From NCBI GenBank assembly GCA_964592235.1, contig CAZQCF010000005.1:79561-143560 (forward strand): a stretch of DNA of 64,000 nt, written 5' to 3'. The notes below the pieces were generated by a model. It saw nothing but the letters and a program-made list of their open reading frames with translations. It was not told the DNA's origin and ran no database searches. This DNA comes from PLA3 sp964592235. GTDB taxonomy: Bacteria > Planctomycetota > Phycisphaerae > UBA1845 > UTPLA1. Shown here one piece after another: positions 1-8,231 of the stretch; the first letter of the stretch is position 1; every line of letters begins with the position of its first letter. A program made the translations under genes and the position numbers.

Positions 1-2
1 TC

Positions 3-590
3 CCCGATGTCCTGGCGACCGTTCGAGATCGGTTGACAAATGAACTGGACGCGCCCGCGTTTGTTGTGGGAGAAGACCTGCATCGCCCGATGTCGCTGGC
101 CGTGGAAAACCCCGAGCGAGTGGGGATTGATCGCGTCTGCTCTGCGGCCGCGGCGTACGAAGTGATCGGCAAGGCGTGCGCCGTCGCGAGCATCGGCACA
201 GCCATCACAATCGACTGCGTGAACGATGAAGGCGTGTTCATGGGCGGGTCGATCCTGCCCGGGCTGGCATTGCAGGCGCAATCGCTGCACGACGGAACGG
301 CGGCGCTGCCGCTGGTGACGATCGAGGCGACCGGTGTGGTGTATGGGGCCAACACCGAACAGGCGATCTGCAACGGTGTGTTGTACGGGGCGGTGGGGGC
401 TTTGCGCGAAATCGTCGAGCGCTACGCCACGGAGCTGCACGAGTGGCCGCAGTTGGTTGTGACGGGGGGCGGCGCGGACCTTGTGCGAAGCCAGTGTGAT
501 TTCATCGACAATGTTGTTCCGGACTTGTGTCTGCGTGGCGTCGGGCTGGCGTTTCGCAGGCAATTCGCCCCGTTGATGGATGAATCATGA
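3..590 (+). CDS. coaX: Type III pantothenate kinase, 5'-truncated by the window edge
   Basis: Phosphorylates pantothenate in the first step of coenzyme A synthesis (cytoplasmic, ASKHA fold). The reading frame is open to the left edge (PDVLATVRDRL before the first in-window TTG at 33), so the amino-terminal ATP-binding DxGNT motif lies outside. Visible family signatures are GTAITIDCV, GGSILPGL and the late VTGGGADL loop. About 195 codons are present of roughly 250 usual for type III enzymes. The stop overlaps the start of the next gene as ATGA (587-590), so the two are translationally coupled. Family assignment is firm; the true start cannot be seen. Confidence 0.9.
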   Translation, partial: PDVLATVRDRLTNELDAPAFVVGEDLHRPMSLAVENPERVGIDRVCSAAAAYEVIGKACAVASIGTAITIDCVNDEGVFMGGSILPGLALQAQSLHDGTAALPLVTIEATGVVYGANTEQAICNGVLYGAVGALREIVERYATELHEWPQLVVTGGGADLVRSQCDFIDNVVPDLCLRGVGLAFRRQFAPLMDES

Positions 591-1738
591 ACGGGGCGGA
601 CGAAACGCATGCGGCGCTGCTGACGCCGATGGGGCCGGGGGCAATCGCCGTGATCGCGCTGCGCGGGCCCGACGCCGAGCGCGTGGTCGCAGCGGTGACC
701 TGCGCGCGAAAAGCGAGCAATGAGAAATCCGATTCGCGGAAGTCGCCTCCTATCGAATTAAATCGCCCGACGCTGCGGCGACTCGTTGACGGCCCGATGA
801 CGCTGGATGATGTTCTCTTATTGCGCCGGCGCGAGGCAGGCGGCGAGACCGAGCGCTTTGAATTCCACGTCCATGGCGGCGTTCGCATTGTTCAGCGCCT
901 CCTGATGCTCCTGGAACGGCAGGGCGCACGCGTCGTCGACCCACAGGCCCTTGCCGATTCCTCGGCAGCGGGCAAGGAAATTGAACAGGCAGTCTTCGCG
1001 GCCTTGTTGCGCGCCGGATCGCGCCGCCTGGCGCAATGGCTGCTCGCGCAGCGCGAGATCCTGCCGGCCTCTCTCGCCGTGCGCGAACACTGGTCGACCC
1101 AGGAGCGAGAGGCTTACGAGCGGCGTACCCGCGCGGCGATCCGACTTGTACGCGGAATCCGGATCGCCATCGTCGGCCCGCCCAACGCTGGCAAGAGCAC
1201 GCTCGCGAATCGGCTGATCGGCCACGAGCGCGTTATCACGTCTGACGTGCCCGGCACCACGCGCGATTGGGTGGAAGAAACGGCGCTGATCGACGGCTGG
1301 CCGATGACCCTGGTGGACACCGCGGGTGTTCGAGAGACAGGCTGTGAGATTGAGTCGGAGGCGATTCGTCGCGGCGCGGGGCGCGCTCGCGACTCGGACT
1401 TGATCCTCGTTGTGATGGATGGTGCCGTTGCGACTCAAGACCGGGAGCAATCGATGCAGTCGTTCTTCAGCTCGATGCCCGATCCGACGCGCGCGGTGCT
1501 GATCTTAAACAAGTGCGATACGCCGACTCGCGCGGAGGAATGCCTACGGGCGTTTGGTGCGACGTGGGGCGACGTGGCGCGGCGATTCAAGTCGGTCGTT
1601 GCCGTTTCGGCGCTGGACGGGGTGGGGCATGCGGATTTGGAAAAGGCCGTGCTGATGGAGTTGGACGTGGGCATACTGCGCGACGATCTGCCGTCGGGCT
1701 TCCTGGAAGAGCATCTCGAGTTTTCAACCGACAAGTAA
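587..1738 (+). CDS. MnmE/TrmE-like GTPase, shortened and lacking the C-terminal CxGK
   Basis: 383 residues. An amino-terminal MnmE-type domain carries FHVHGG near residue 93 where canonical MnmE has the GHGG folate-pocket motif. A helical region follows, then a G domain inserted as in MnmE: G1 GPPNAGKS at about 197-204, then PGTTRD, DTAG and NKCD. MnmE with MnmG modifies U34 of tRNAs, and canonical members (about 450 residues) end in a CxGK box whose cysteine is important. This protein instead ends LEEHLEFSTDK with no such cysteine. It may be a functional divergent paralogue with another role or a shortened MnmE. It overlaps coaX by 4 nt. Confidence 0.8.
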   Translation: MNGADETHAALLTPMGPGAIAVIALRGPDAERVVAAVTCARKASNEKSDSRKSPPIELNRPTLRRLVDGPMTLDDVLLLRRREAGGETERFEFHVHGGVRIVQRLLMLLERQGARVVDPQALADSSAAGKEIEQAVFAALLRAGSRRLAQWLLAQREILPASLAVREHWSTQEREAYERRTRAAIRLVRGIRIAIVGPPNAGKSTLANRLIGHERVITSDVPGTTRDWVEETALIDGWPMTLVDTAGVRETGCEIESEAIRRGAGRARDSDLILVVMDGAVATQDREQSMQSFFSSMPDPTRAVLILNKCDTPTRAEECLRAFGATWGDVARRFKSVVAVSALDGVGHADLEKAVLMELDVGILRDDLPSGFLEEHLEFSTDK

Positions 1739-1817
1739 TTGCTCGGGGCGAGTCTGTCGATAAGATACGGCTGTTGGCTGGGCGGAACCTGCGCGGTCGC
1801 TGAACCATCCAGGTTGA

Positions 1818-2828
1818 TTGGCGGGTATTGGAGCGAACTACTTGAAGCGCGAGCAGGTCAGGGAGTATCGGCATCCTCGAACGGGCGAGCCGCTCGCGTT
1901 GCGCGCGGATCGCATCGAGGGTGATGAGATTCTGGAGGGGGCGCTGACGGGCGGGGGCGATACCTTTGAAATCGTGAACGGAATCCCGAGGTTCTGCCCG
2001 CGCGAGAATTATGCCGAAAGCTTCGGGTATCAATGGCAGACGTTCTCAACGACGCAACTGGATTCGCAGTCGAAATGGGGCGGTAAGAGCGCGGAGCGAC
2101 TGTATCAGGAAACCAACTGGCCGAAGTCTTTGCGGGGCGAGCGTATTCTCGAGGCCGGTTCGGGCATGGGCCGCTTCACCGAGCCGCTCGCGCAGACGGG
2201 CGCGACGTTGTGCACGTTTGACTACAGCGCGGCCGTCGATGCGAATCGGCGCAACAACGGCAAATATGACAATGTCTGTTTTGCGCAGGCCGATATTTAC
2301 AATCCTCCGTACGAGCACGGCTCTTTCGACAAGGTTTTGTGCATCGGGGTGATCCAGCATTGCCCCGACCCGCGTGCAGCGTTCATGAGCCTCGTGAGGT
2401 TTCTCAAGCCCGGAGGCGAAATCGTCATCGACCATTACCGCTTCTACTGGAAGTCTTTCTTGTTTGGCAAGTATTACCTTCGGCCGATCACGCGCCGTCT
2501 CTCACCGCAGACGCTGCATCGCTTCGTGCGGTTTCATGTGGGGTGGGTTTACCCGCTCACCGGCCTGATTCACAAACTCGCCGGCCGGCCCATTCGCGGC
2601 TTCTCGTGGCTGCTCGGCGTGGCCGATTATCGGGGCGTCCATGACCTCGACGAGAAGGCCCTGTACGAGCACGCATTGCTGGACACCTTTGACATGCTGG
2701 CGCCCGCCTACGATCGACCGAAGACACTTGGTCAAATTCGGCGCTGGTTTGCGGAGGCGGGGTTGGTGGATGTCGTCGTCAAACCGGGGTGGAACGGAAT
2801 TGAAGCCCGCGGGCGCCGACCGATGTGA
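1818..2828 (+). CDS. Class I SAM-dependent methyltransferase with Trm112-like N-terminus
   Basis: 336 residues from a TTG start; no ATG or GTG fits better. The first 60 residues contain FEIVNGIPRF, the signature of the small Trm112/YcaR-like module often found in front of methyltransferases. SAM-binding motif I is ILEAGSGMGRF near residue 113, followed by an acidic residue in TFDYS, and motif post-II is KVLCIGVIQHCPDP. FLKPGGEIVIDHY is the usual strand-5 region. The substrate is not evident; relatives act on sugars, lipids or small molecules. It lies 79 nt after the GTPase gene on the same strand and converges with the regulator gene on its right. Confidence 0.8.
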   Translation: MAGIGANYLKREQVREYRHPRTGEPLALRADRIEGDEILEGALTGGGDTFEIVNGIPRFCPRENYAESFGYQWQTFSTTQLDSQSKWGGKSAERLYQETNWPKSLRGERILEAGSGMGRFTEPLAQTGATLCTFDYSAAVDANRRNNGKYDNVCFAQADIYNPPYEHGSFDKVLCIGVIQHCPDPRAAFMSLVRFLKPGGEIVIDHYRFYWKSFLFGKYYLRPITRRLSPQTLHRFVRFHVGWVYPLTGLIHKLAGRPIRGFSWLLGVADYRGVHDLDEKALYEHALLDTFDMLAPAYDRPKTLGQIRRWFAEAGLVDVVVKPGWNGIEARGRRPM

Positions 2829-2840
2829 CCGCGCGGGTGG

Positions 2841-4352
2841 TCACGCCTGCCGCGCGATCTGGAATTTCTTCACGCGATAACGCAGGTTGTCCCGGCTGAT
2901 GCCCAGCGAGCGGGCGGCCTTGGATTGATTCCAGTTGTTCTCGCGCAGCGCCTTGACGATCAACGCCTTCTCATAGCCCCAGAGCGACGATTCCTGCTTC
3001 GTGTTATCCGCAAAGGTTTCATCACCGACGATTTCGCGCGGCAGGTGCGCTGGGGTCAGCGTCTGGCCATCGGCCAGCAGAACCGAGCGCTCAACCACGT
3101 TTTGCAATTCGCGGATGTTGCCGGGCCAGTGATAGCTTGCCAGCAGCGCCATCGCCTCGTCGCTGACATTGGGCCGCCGACATCCCAACTGGGTCGACGC
3201 GAGCGCGATGAAGTGGTCTACCAACACGGGGATGTCTTCGCGGCGCTGACGCAGTGGCGGCAGGTTGATCGGAAACACATTCAGGCGGTAGTAGAGGTCT
3301 TCGCGAAACGTCTCCTTCTCGATCGCCTCGCGCAGATTGCGATTCGTCGCGGCAATGATGCGCACGTCGGTGCTGATGGTCTTCGTGCCGCCGACGCGAA
3401 CGAACTCCTTCTCCTGCAACACGCGCAGCAGTTTCACCTGCGTGCTCATGCTGATGTCGCCGATCTCGTCGAGAAAGAGCGTGCCGCCGTCGGCCAGCTC
3501 GAATCGCCCCATCTTGTCCGTGTGCGCGCCGGTAAAGGCGCCCTTTTCATGGCCGAACAGCTCGCTCTCCAGCAGCGTCTCGGGCAATGCGGCACAATTG
3601 ATGGCAATGAACGGCTTGTCAGACCGAGGGCTTGCCGCGTGAATTTGCCTTGCGGTAATCTCCTTGCCGGTGCCGGTCTCTCCCAGTAGCAGCACGGTCG
3701 CGTTGCTGCCGGCGACCCGGTTGACCATGTCCATCACCTGCCGCAGCGAGGCCGAGCTGCCGATGATTGGCGCGGCGATGCGCAACGTCTCTTTCAGGCC
3801 GCGGTTTTCCTTGACGAGATTCGTATGCTCCGCGGCGTTGTGGGCGCCGGCGGCCGCGAGATTGGCGAATACTTGAAGCAGCGTGAGGTCGTTATCGTCG
3901 TACGCGCCGCCGCCGATCTTGTTGAGAACTTCGACGACGCCGATCACGTCGCCCTTCCAGATGAGTGGCGCGGCGACCATCCCGCGCGTTTGAAAACTGC
4001 TCTTGGCGTCAATCCCCTTGAAGAAGTCCTTGTTCTCGCGGACGTCGCCGACAATCGTCGGCTGCGCCGTCGCCACCACGCGTCCGGCGATGCCGAGGTT
4101 CGCGTCAAATTCTTCGCCGATCAGAGCAGACGCCCGGTCGCCAACCGCCGCCATGAACTTGAGCTTGTTGCGTCGCCGATCCAGCATCAGGACGCTCGAC
4201 GCTTCCGAGCGAAGCACAGCAGCGGCCTTCATGGCGATGGCCTGGAGCACGTCGCCGAGGTGGAGCGAGGCATTGATTGCGGCGGAGGCCTCGACGAGTA
4301 CGGACACGGTTCGCGGGGAGAGGTTTCGAAATGTCGTGGCGTCAGATACCAT
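2841..4352 (-). CDS. Sigma-54-dependent transcriptional activator (GAF-AAA+-Fis)
   Basis: 503 residues in three parts. Residues about 15-165 are a GAF sensor domain that could bind a small ligand. The AAA+ activator domain has Walker A GETGTGKE (about 224-231), the sigma-54 contact loop GAFTGA (271-276) and Walker B GGTLFLDEIG. A Fis-type helix-turn-helix (NQSKAARSLGISRDNLR) closes the protein. Members bind upstream sites and remodel sigma-54 RNA polymerase by ATP hydrolysis. No receiver domain is present, so control is probably through the GAF ligand. The 238-nt gap to the divergent ECF gene holds a cluster of GGGTAA repeats that may be its own binding sites, which is inference. Confidence 0.93.
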   Translation of the reverse strand: MVSDATTFRNLSPRTVSVLVEASAAINASLHLGDVLQAIAMKAAAVLRSEASSVLMLDRRRNKLKFMAAVGDRASALIGEEFDANLGIAGRVVATAQPTIVGDVRENKDFFKGIDAKSSFQTRGMVAAPLIWKGDVIGVVEVLNKIGGGAYDDNDLTLLQVFANLAAAGAHNAAEHTNLVKENRGLKETLRIAAPIIGSSASLRQVMDMVNRVAGSNATVLLLGETGTGKEITARQIHAASPRSDKPFIAINCAALPETLLESELFGHEKGAFTGAHTDKMGRFELADGGTLFLDEIGDISMSTQVKLLRVLQEKEFVRVGGTKTISTDVRIIAATNRNLREAIEKETFREDLYYRLNVFPINLPPLRQRREDIPVLVDHFIALASTQLGCRRPNVSDEAMALLASYHWPGNIRELQNVVERSVLLADGQTLTPAHLPREIVGDETFADNTKQESSLWGYEKALIVKALRENNWNQSKAARSLGISRDNLRYRVKKFQIARQA

Positions 4353-4383
4353 GGATTTGGCACCGAACGTATAGCGAGGCTAT

Positions 4384-4501
4384 TGGGTAATACATGGGTA
4401 ATATCCGTCCGGTCGCAACGTATTACCCTCTTGCTGTTGTAACTATCTATCAGTACCATAGGTTACGAAACTGGGTAAGTCAAGGGGAAAATTACCCAGT
4501 T
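4384..4501. promoter_or_regulatory. Cluster of GGGTAAT repeats and a 10-bp inverted repeat
   Basis: Two direct copies of TGGGTAATA (4384-4392, 4395-4403) sit 11 bp apart, one helical turn. An inverted TATTACCC is at 4421-4428. A perfect 10-bp inverted repeat AACTGGGTAA / TTACCCAGTT (4469-4478, 4492-4501) has a 13-nt spacer. Five copies of one core within 118 bp, between a divergently oriented activator and an ECF sigma gene and more AT-rich than the surroundings, look like operator sites for a dimeric DNA-binding protein. Confidence 0.6.
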
Positions 4502-4590
4502 CCATAAACTGCTTCCAGGATTGTATTTGTCGATGGAGAAACAGAGAACTTTCCGGGCCATGGGGTCGTACGACGCAATAGGAACACAGG

Positions 4591-5208
4591 GTGGTGAATC
4601 GACCGCAGGAAGTCGAAGACGCCGGGACGGATGAACGGCTTCTGGCCCAGTTCGTCGCCGGCGACGAGGCACGATTCGCCGAGCTGGTGGAGCGCTTCTC
4701 GCCCCAGGTGTTCCAGTTCGTGGCGCGGTTTGTCCGCGACCCGGCGACGGCCGACGACCTGGTACAGGAGACATTTGTCCAGGTTTACCAGTCGGCCGGG
4801 GGGTTTGACCCCCAGCGTCGGCTGCGTCCGTGGCTGTTCACGATCGCGGCGAACAAAGCGCGCGACTTTTTGCGGAGCCGCGGTCGACGAAAGGAAGTTT
4901 CGCTGGACGGACCGACGGCGAGCGAGTCGGACGCGGCGAGTTTTCTGGATTTCCTCGGTGACGATTCGACGTCACCCGGCGATGCGGTGGAGTCGGCCGA
5001 GGTTCGGCAGGAGGTGCGAGCGGTCATCGACGGCATGCCGGATCACCTTCGGGAGGTTCTGCTGCTGGGGTATTTTGATCGCTTCGCGTACAAGGAGATC
5101 GCGGAGATCCTTTCGATCCCGCTGGGAACGGTGAAGAGCAGGTTGCACGCGGCGGTGAACCATTTCGCCGCGACGTATCGAAAGCGGATGGAGCGTGCCG
5201 AACGGTAA
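4591..5208 (+). CDS. ECF-type sigma-70 family RNA polymerase sigma factor
   Basis: 205 residues from a GTG start (GTG GTG AAT). Region 2 contains ADDLVQETFVQVYQ and RPWLFTIAANKARDFLR; region 4 contains LREVLLLGYFDRFAYKEIAEILSIPLGTVKSRLH, a normal sigma-4 helix-turn-helix. The linker is acidic and rich in serine. It directs core RNA polymerase to a specific promoter set, normally under control of a membrane partner. The next gene, 88 nt downstream on the same strand, encodes an anti-sigma-like membrane protein, so the two probably form a sigma/anti-sigma pair. Confidence 0.93.
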   Translation: MVNRPQEVEDAGTDERLLAQFVAGDEARFAELVERFSPQVFQFVARFVRDPATADDLVQETFVQVYQSAGGFDPQRRLRPWLFTIAANKARDFLRSRGRRKEVSLDGPTASESDAASFLDFLGDDSTSPGDAVESAEVRQEVRAVIDGMPDHLREVLLLGYFDRFAYKEIAEILSIPLGTVKSRLHAAVNHFAATYRKRMERAER

Positions 5209-5296
5209 AGCCGAGCGGCCGCGCGGGGATGATGGAGAGGGAGGACGTGAGTACGATGCAGAGTGATCGCCGACCCGATCAAGGCGGTGGGCAGCC

Positions 5297-6313
5297 ATGA
5301 CCCAGCCATCGAAAGACGAACCCAACCAGCAACAGGACCTGCTGGGGTACGCCCTCGGCCTGCTCGACGAATCCGAGCGGGCGGCGGTGGAGGCCGCGTT
5401 TACCAATCAGGCGGAATTGGATCGGGCCGTCCAGCGAGTGCGGCAAGTCTTGCGGCCGCTCGATGTGGATCGCGCCGAGGCGCCGGCGGATTTGTCCGCG
5501 CGAATTCGGGCGCGGGTGGACGCGCTGCATCGGACGATTCCCCTCACGGCGGGCAAGTCGCTTGCTCCGACCGACGGCGGCGCGAACTCGGATCGGGCCA
5601 GCAGTTTTTCGTCGCGCGACCTGATCGGGCTTGCCGCGGCGATTCTGATTTTTGTCGGCATCTTCGTGCCGGGCTATCAGTCGGCGCGCCGCGCCACGCA
5701 ACGCACGATCTGTGCCAACAATTTGCGCCAGATCGGGTACGGCGCCGTGCAGTATGCGGAGGCCAACGCGAATCAATTCCCACTGACGGCCGGGCTGCCG
5801 GTCGATGCGGCGTGGGCGGCCGGCGCGGCGAAGAGTCAGCCCGAGTTTCGCCACGTCAGCAGTTCGCGACAGTTGTTCCCACTGGTGCAGCAGGGGTACG
5901 TCGAGCCGCAACAGTTTGTGTGCGAGGCGCGGCCGGGCGAGATTCCCATGACGCGCGAGCAGGCGGCGGGGCGGAATGACTTTCCCAACGTGCGGAACAA
6001 CAGTTACTCGACGCCGATTCTGCCGCAACAGTGGACGCGCCTGGAGCTGGATCCGTCGATGCCGATCGCGTCGGACCTGACGCCGCTGGTGAATGACGAT
6101 CGCGCGCTGGTCGAAGGGGCCGCGCCGGAGAACTCAACGAGTCATCCGTGGATGAAGGGTCAGAACGTGCTGCGAGCGAACATCAGCGTCATCTGGTCGC
6201 CCAATCCGCGGGTCGGGCTGGACAACGACGATATCTATCGCGTCATGGGCGTGAATCGCTACACCGGCACCGAACGGCCGAGCAACCGAACCGATGCCTT
6301 CCTGATTCCGTAG
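5297..6313 (+). CDS. Anti-sigma-like membrane protein fused to a pseudopilin/DUF1559-like domain
   Basis: 338 residues. The first 75 residues (LLGYALGLLDESERAAVEAA) resemble the cytoplasmic part of RskA/zinc-finger-type anti-sigma factors, but the Cys/His zinc ligands are absent. One transmembrane helix is at about 109-127 (LIGLAAAILIFVGIFVPGY). Immediately after it comes RRATQRTICANNLRQIG (131-147) and then QYAEANANQFP, the pattern that follows the hydrophobic helix of planctomycete DUF1559/pseudopilin proteins. The remaining 175 residues would be outside the membrane. With the ECF gene just upstream it probably holds that sigma factor at the membrane. A perfect terminator follows it. Confidence 0.7.
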   Translation: MTQPSKDEPNQQQDLLGYALGLLDESERAAVEAAFTNQAELDRAVQRVRQVLRPLDVDRAEAPADLSARIRARVDALHRTIPLTAGKSLAPTDGGANSDRASSFSSRDLIGLAAAILIFVGIFVPGYQSARRATQRTICANNLRQIGYGAVQYAEANANQFPLTAGLPVDAAWAAGAAKSQPEFRHVSSSRQLFPLVQQGYVEPQQFVCEARPGEIPMTREQAAGRNDFPNVRNNSYSTPILPQQWTRLELDPSMPIASDLTPLVNDDRALVEGAAPENSTSHPWMKGQNVLRANISVIWSPNPRVGLDNDDIYRVMGVNRYTGTERPSNRTDAFLIP

Positions 6314-6375
6314 AAGGGATTGAACCGGCAGCGCTTCAAACAGCAATCTTCCTCCTCCGACCTCCGAGCGAGGTG

Positions 6376-6414
6376 CGGCACGAGACGACGAGTGCGTCTC
6401 GTGCCGTTTTTTTT
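6376..6414 (+). terminator. Rho-independent terminator after the anti-sigma gene
   Basis: Perfect 12-bp stem CGGCACGAGACG / CGTCTCGTGCCG (6376-6387, 6395-6406), 7-nt loop, followed by eight T (6407-6414). It lies 62 nt after the anti-sigma stop and ends the sigma/anti-sigma transcript. Confidence 0.92.
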
Positions 6415-6451
6415 CTTCTTTGATCTTGAGGCCTGGGCCGCCCGTGCGAGA

Positions 6452-6931
6452 TCAGGGATTCTTGGGCAATTGGGCCGGGTCAAACGGCGTGAAGCACTCC
6501 GGACAGCGCGGTTCGGTGAGACCGGTCAGGTTGTAGCCGCATTTCTGGCATTCAATTGACCGTGCCTGCGTCGGTTTATATGTCGAAATGATGAGCGCCG
6601 CGATGCCCAGCGTCACCGGCGGTGCAATCCCGATAATCAGCATTGAACCAGTCTTGGCAAGTACGCCGACCCAACTGAATTGTGCCGCGTACTTGAAGCT
6701 ACTCGTGGCATCTAGGTAGACGACCAGGCCCAATAGTACCAGCGGAATCAAGATCGCCAGCCATGCGAGCATTTGCCCCATGGAACGCGATGTTGCGTTA
6801 CGCGCATTCTGTCCTCGCTTCGCAAGCGCAATCGCAGCGATGCCAACCGGTATGCCGAAGCACCAAGGCGTCATCAGGTAAACAACCTGTTCCCCGTGGG
6901 CAAGCAAAAAAGATGGGCAGTTGAGCCACAT
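6452..6931 (-). CDS. Small membrane protein with C-terminal zinc ribbon
   Basis: 159 residues. Three hydrophobic stretches are visible: VYLMTPWCFGIPVGIAAIAL, MLAWLAILIPLVLLGLVVYL and MLIIGIAPPVTLGIAALIIS. A C-terminal four-cysteine ribbon follows, CQKCGYNLTGLTEPRCPEC, with the two CxxC pairs spaced as in a rubredoxin-like knuckle. This ribbon is a frequent tail on uncharacterised planctomycete membrane proteins, from recollection of the family. No function can be assigned. It is transcribed toward the terminator and is not obviously in an operon. Confidence 0.7.
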   Translation of the reverse strand: MWLNCPSFLLAHGEQVVYLMTPWCFGIPVGIAAIALAKRGQNARNATSRSMGQMLAWLAILIPLVLLGLVVYLDATSSFKYAAQFSWVGVLAKTGSMLIIGIAPPVTLGIAALIISTYKPTQARSIECQKCGYNLTGLTEPRCPECFTPFDPAQLPKNP

Positions 6932-7007
6932 GCGCCTTCATGCTCCGAGAGAGCAATTCTGGTCTATTTCGGCCCGCGGCGGATTGCTCAGTTGCAGGAG
7001 AATTGAC

Positions 7008-7081
7008 AGGCCGCGGTCGGATTCGAACCGACGAATAACGGATTTGCAATCCGTCCCCTTGAACCACTTGGGTACGCGGCC
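7008..7081 (-). tRNA. tRNA-Cys (GCA)
   Basis: Cloverleaf on the minus strand with 7-bp acceptor GGCCGCG/CGCGGCC (7075-7081 with 7009-7015), anticodon arm ACGGA-TTGCAAA-TCCGT with anticodon GCA, T loop TTCGAAT and discriminator U73, which is the identity base for bacterial tRNA-Cys. The CCA end is not encoded. A good promoter lies 43 nt upstream. Confidence 0.96.
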
Positions 7082-7123
7082 GGTAATCGACGGGCATGTG
7101 AAATGCCTCGCGCCGGACCCCTG

Positions 7124-7152
7124 TTTGTAGCCCGGAAGGGCCGGCCGGTCAA
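7124..7152 (-). promoter_or_regulatory. Sigma-70-type promoter for tRNA-Cys
   Basis: On the minus strand: -35 TTGACC (7147-7152), 17-bp spacer, -10 TACAAA (7124-7129). Predicted initiation near 7117 gives a leader of about 36 nt before the tRNA. It sits where a longer version of the neighbouring radical-SAM gene would otherwise begin, which argues for the later start at 7208. Confidence 0.7.
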
Positions 7153-7207
7153 GGCGGCGAGGCGGTCCCGGGGCATCAGGACATGGGTCCGAGTAAGATG
7201 GCGTGGA

Positions 7208-8182
7208 ATGTCTTCGGAGTCATCCATCCCGATCACGCTCGCGCCTCGCGATGTCGGTACCGATGCGGGGATTGGGCTTGGCGCGCAGGCTGCCCGGCCG
7301 CTGCCGATCGCGCGCGTGCTGCGCGATGGCGACGTGACCAAGTTCTGCCAGACCACGCCCGACGGCTACGAAATTGAATCCGTGCTCATCCCGATGGGCG
7401 CGCGCGAAAACACGTGGCACACGCTCTGCGTCTCGTCGCAGATCGGCTGCAAGCGCGGCTGCACCTTCTGCCAAACCGCGCAGATGGGGCTGATTCGCAA
7501 TCTGACGGTGGATGAAATCGTGGGGCAGGTGGCCGCCGCGCGCGACGAGTTGGGCGCGGCTGTGCGGAACCTCGTGTTCATGGGTATGGGCGAGCCGATG
7601 GACAATCTCGACGCGGTGATCGAGTCGATCACGCGGCTGCACAATGATCACGCGCGGCAGATTCCTCGGCGGCGCATCACGGTCTCGACGGTGGGGCGGT
7701 GCGAGGGTATCCGGCGGCTGGCGGCGCTGCGGTGGCGGCGACTGAATCTGGCGGTGTCGCTGAACGCGCCGAACGATGCGATCCGCTCGCAGATCATGCC
7801 GATCAATCGCGTGGAGCCGATGGCGGAACTGCGCCGTGCGATTGCCGCGTACCCGGTCCGGGCGGGCGGCCACGTCCTGATCGAGTATGTTCTTATTCGG
7901 GGCCTGAACGACGCGCCGGAGCACGCGCGCGAGCTGGCCGCGTACCTGCACGGCCTGCCGACGTGCGTGAATCTGATTCCGTACAATCCGCGCGAGAATT
8001 CGCCCTACGACGTGCCCGATGAGGAGACGGTTGTCGCGTTTCAGCAAGTCCTGATGGACGCAGGTCAGCTTGCCTTCCGCCGGAACACAAAGGGCACGCA
8101 GGCCATGGCGGCGTGCGGACAATTGGGAACCCTGGCGGCCCGGCGGCGTTCGTTTTCCTCGGATGGCAAGCCAACTGGCTGA
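7208..8182 (+). CDS. RlmN/Cfr-family radical SAM rRNA methyltransferase, short N-terminus
   Basis: 324 residues from ATG 7208; the frame is open to 7103, but that extension is Arg-rich and overlaps the tRNA-Cys promoter. The radical SAM cluster motif is C81-x3-C85-x2-C88 within SSQIGCKRGCTFCQTAQMG, followed by FMGMGEPMDN. A late AACGQL carries the second catalytic cysteine that takes part in methyl transfer in RlmN and Cfr. RlmN methylates C2 of A2503 in 23S rRNA and A37 of some tRNAs; Cfr methylates C8. The segment before AACGQL reads GTQAM instead of the usual GxDI, and the amino-terminal accessory domain is shorter than in E. coli RlmN. The exact position methylated is uncertain. Confidence 0.85.
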   Translation: MSSESSIPITLAPRDVGTDAGIGLGAQAARPLPIARVLRDGDVTKFCQTTPDGYEIESVLIPMGARENTWHTLCVSSQIGCKRGCTFCQTAQMGLIRNLTVDEIVGQVAAARDELGAAVRNLVFMGMGEPMDNLDAVIESITRLHNDHARQIPRRRITVSTVGRCEGIRRLAALRWRRLNLAVSLNAPNDAIRSQIMPINRVEPMAELRRAIAAYPVRAGGHVLIEYVLIRGLNDAPEHARELAAYLHGLPTCVNLIPYNPRENSPYDVPDEETVVAFQQVLMDAGQLAFRRNTKGTQAMAACGQLGTLAARRRSFSSDGKPTG

Positions 8183-8231
8183 ATAGGCGTGATTGCCGAT
8201 CTTGCCTTCTGACCACAGCCTACTCGAAACG

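Noticed and set aside
4356..4375. Sigma-54 -24/-12 promoter around TTGGCAC
   Set aside because: TTGGCAC is present but no TTGC follows at the required spacing.
7103..7207. Upstream extension of the radical SAM gene to ATG 7103
   Set aside because: The 35 added residues are Arg-rich and unlike the family, and the segment contains the -10 and -35 boxes of the tRNA-Cys promoter on the other strand.
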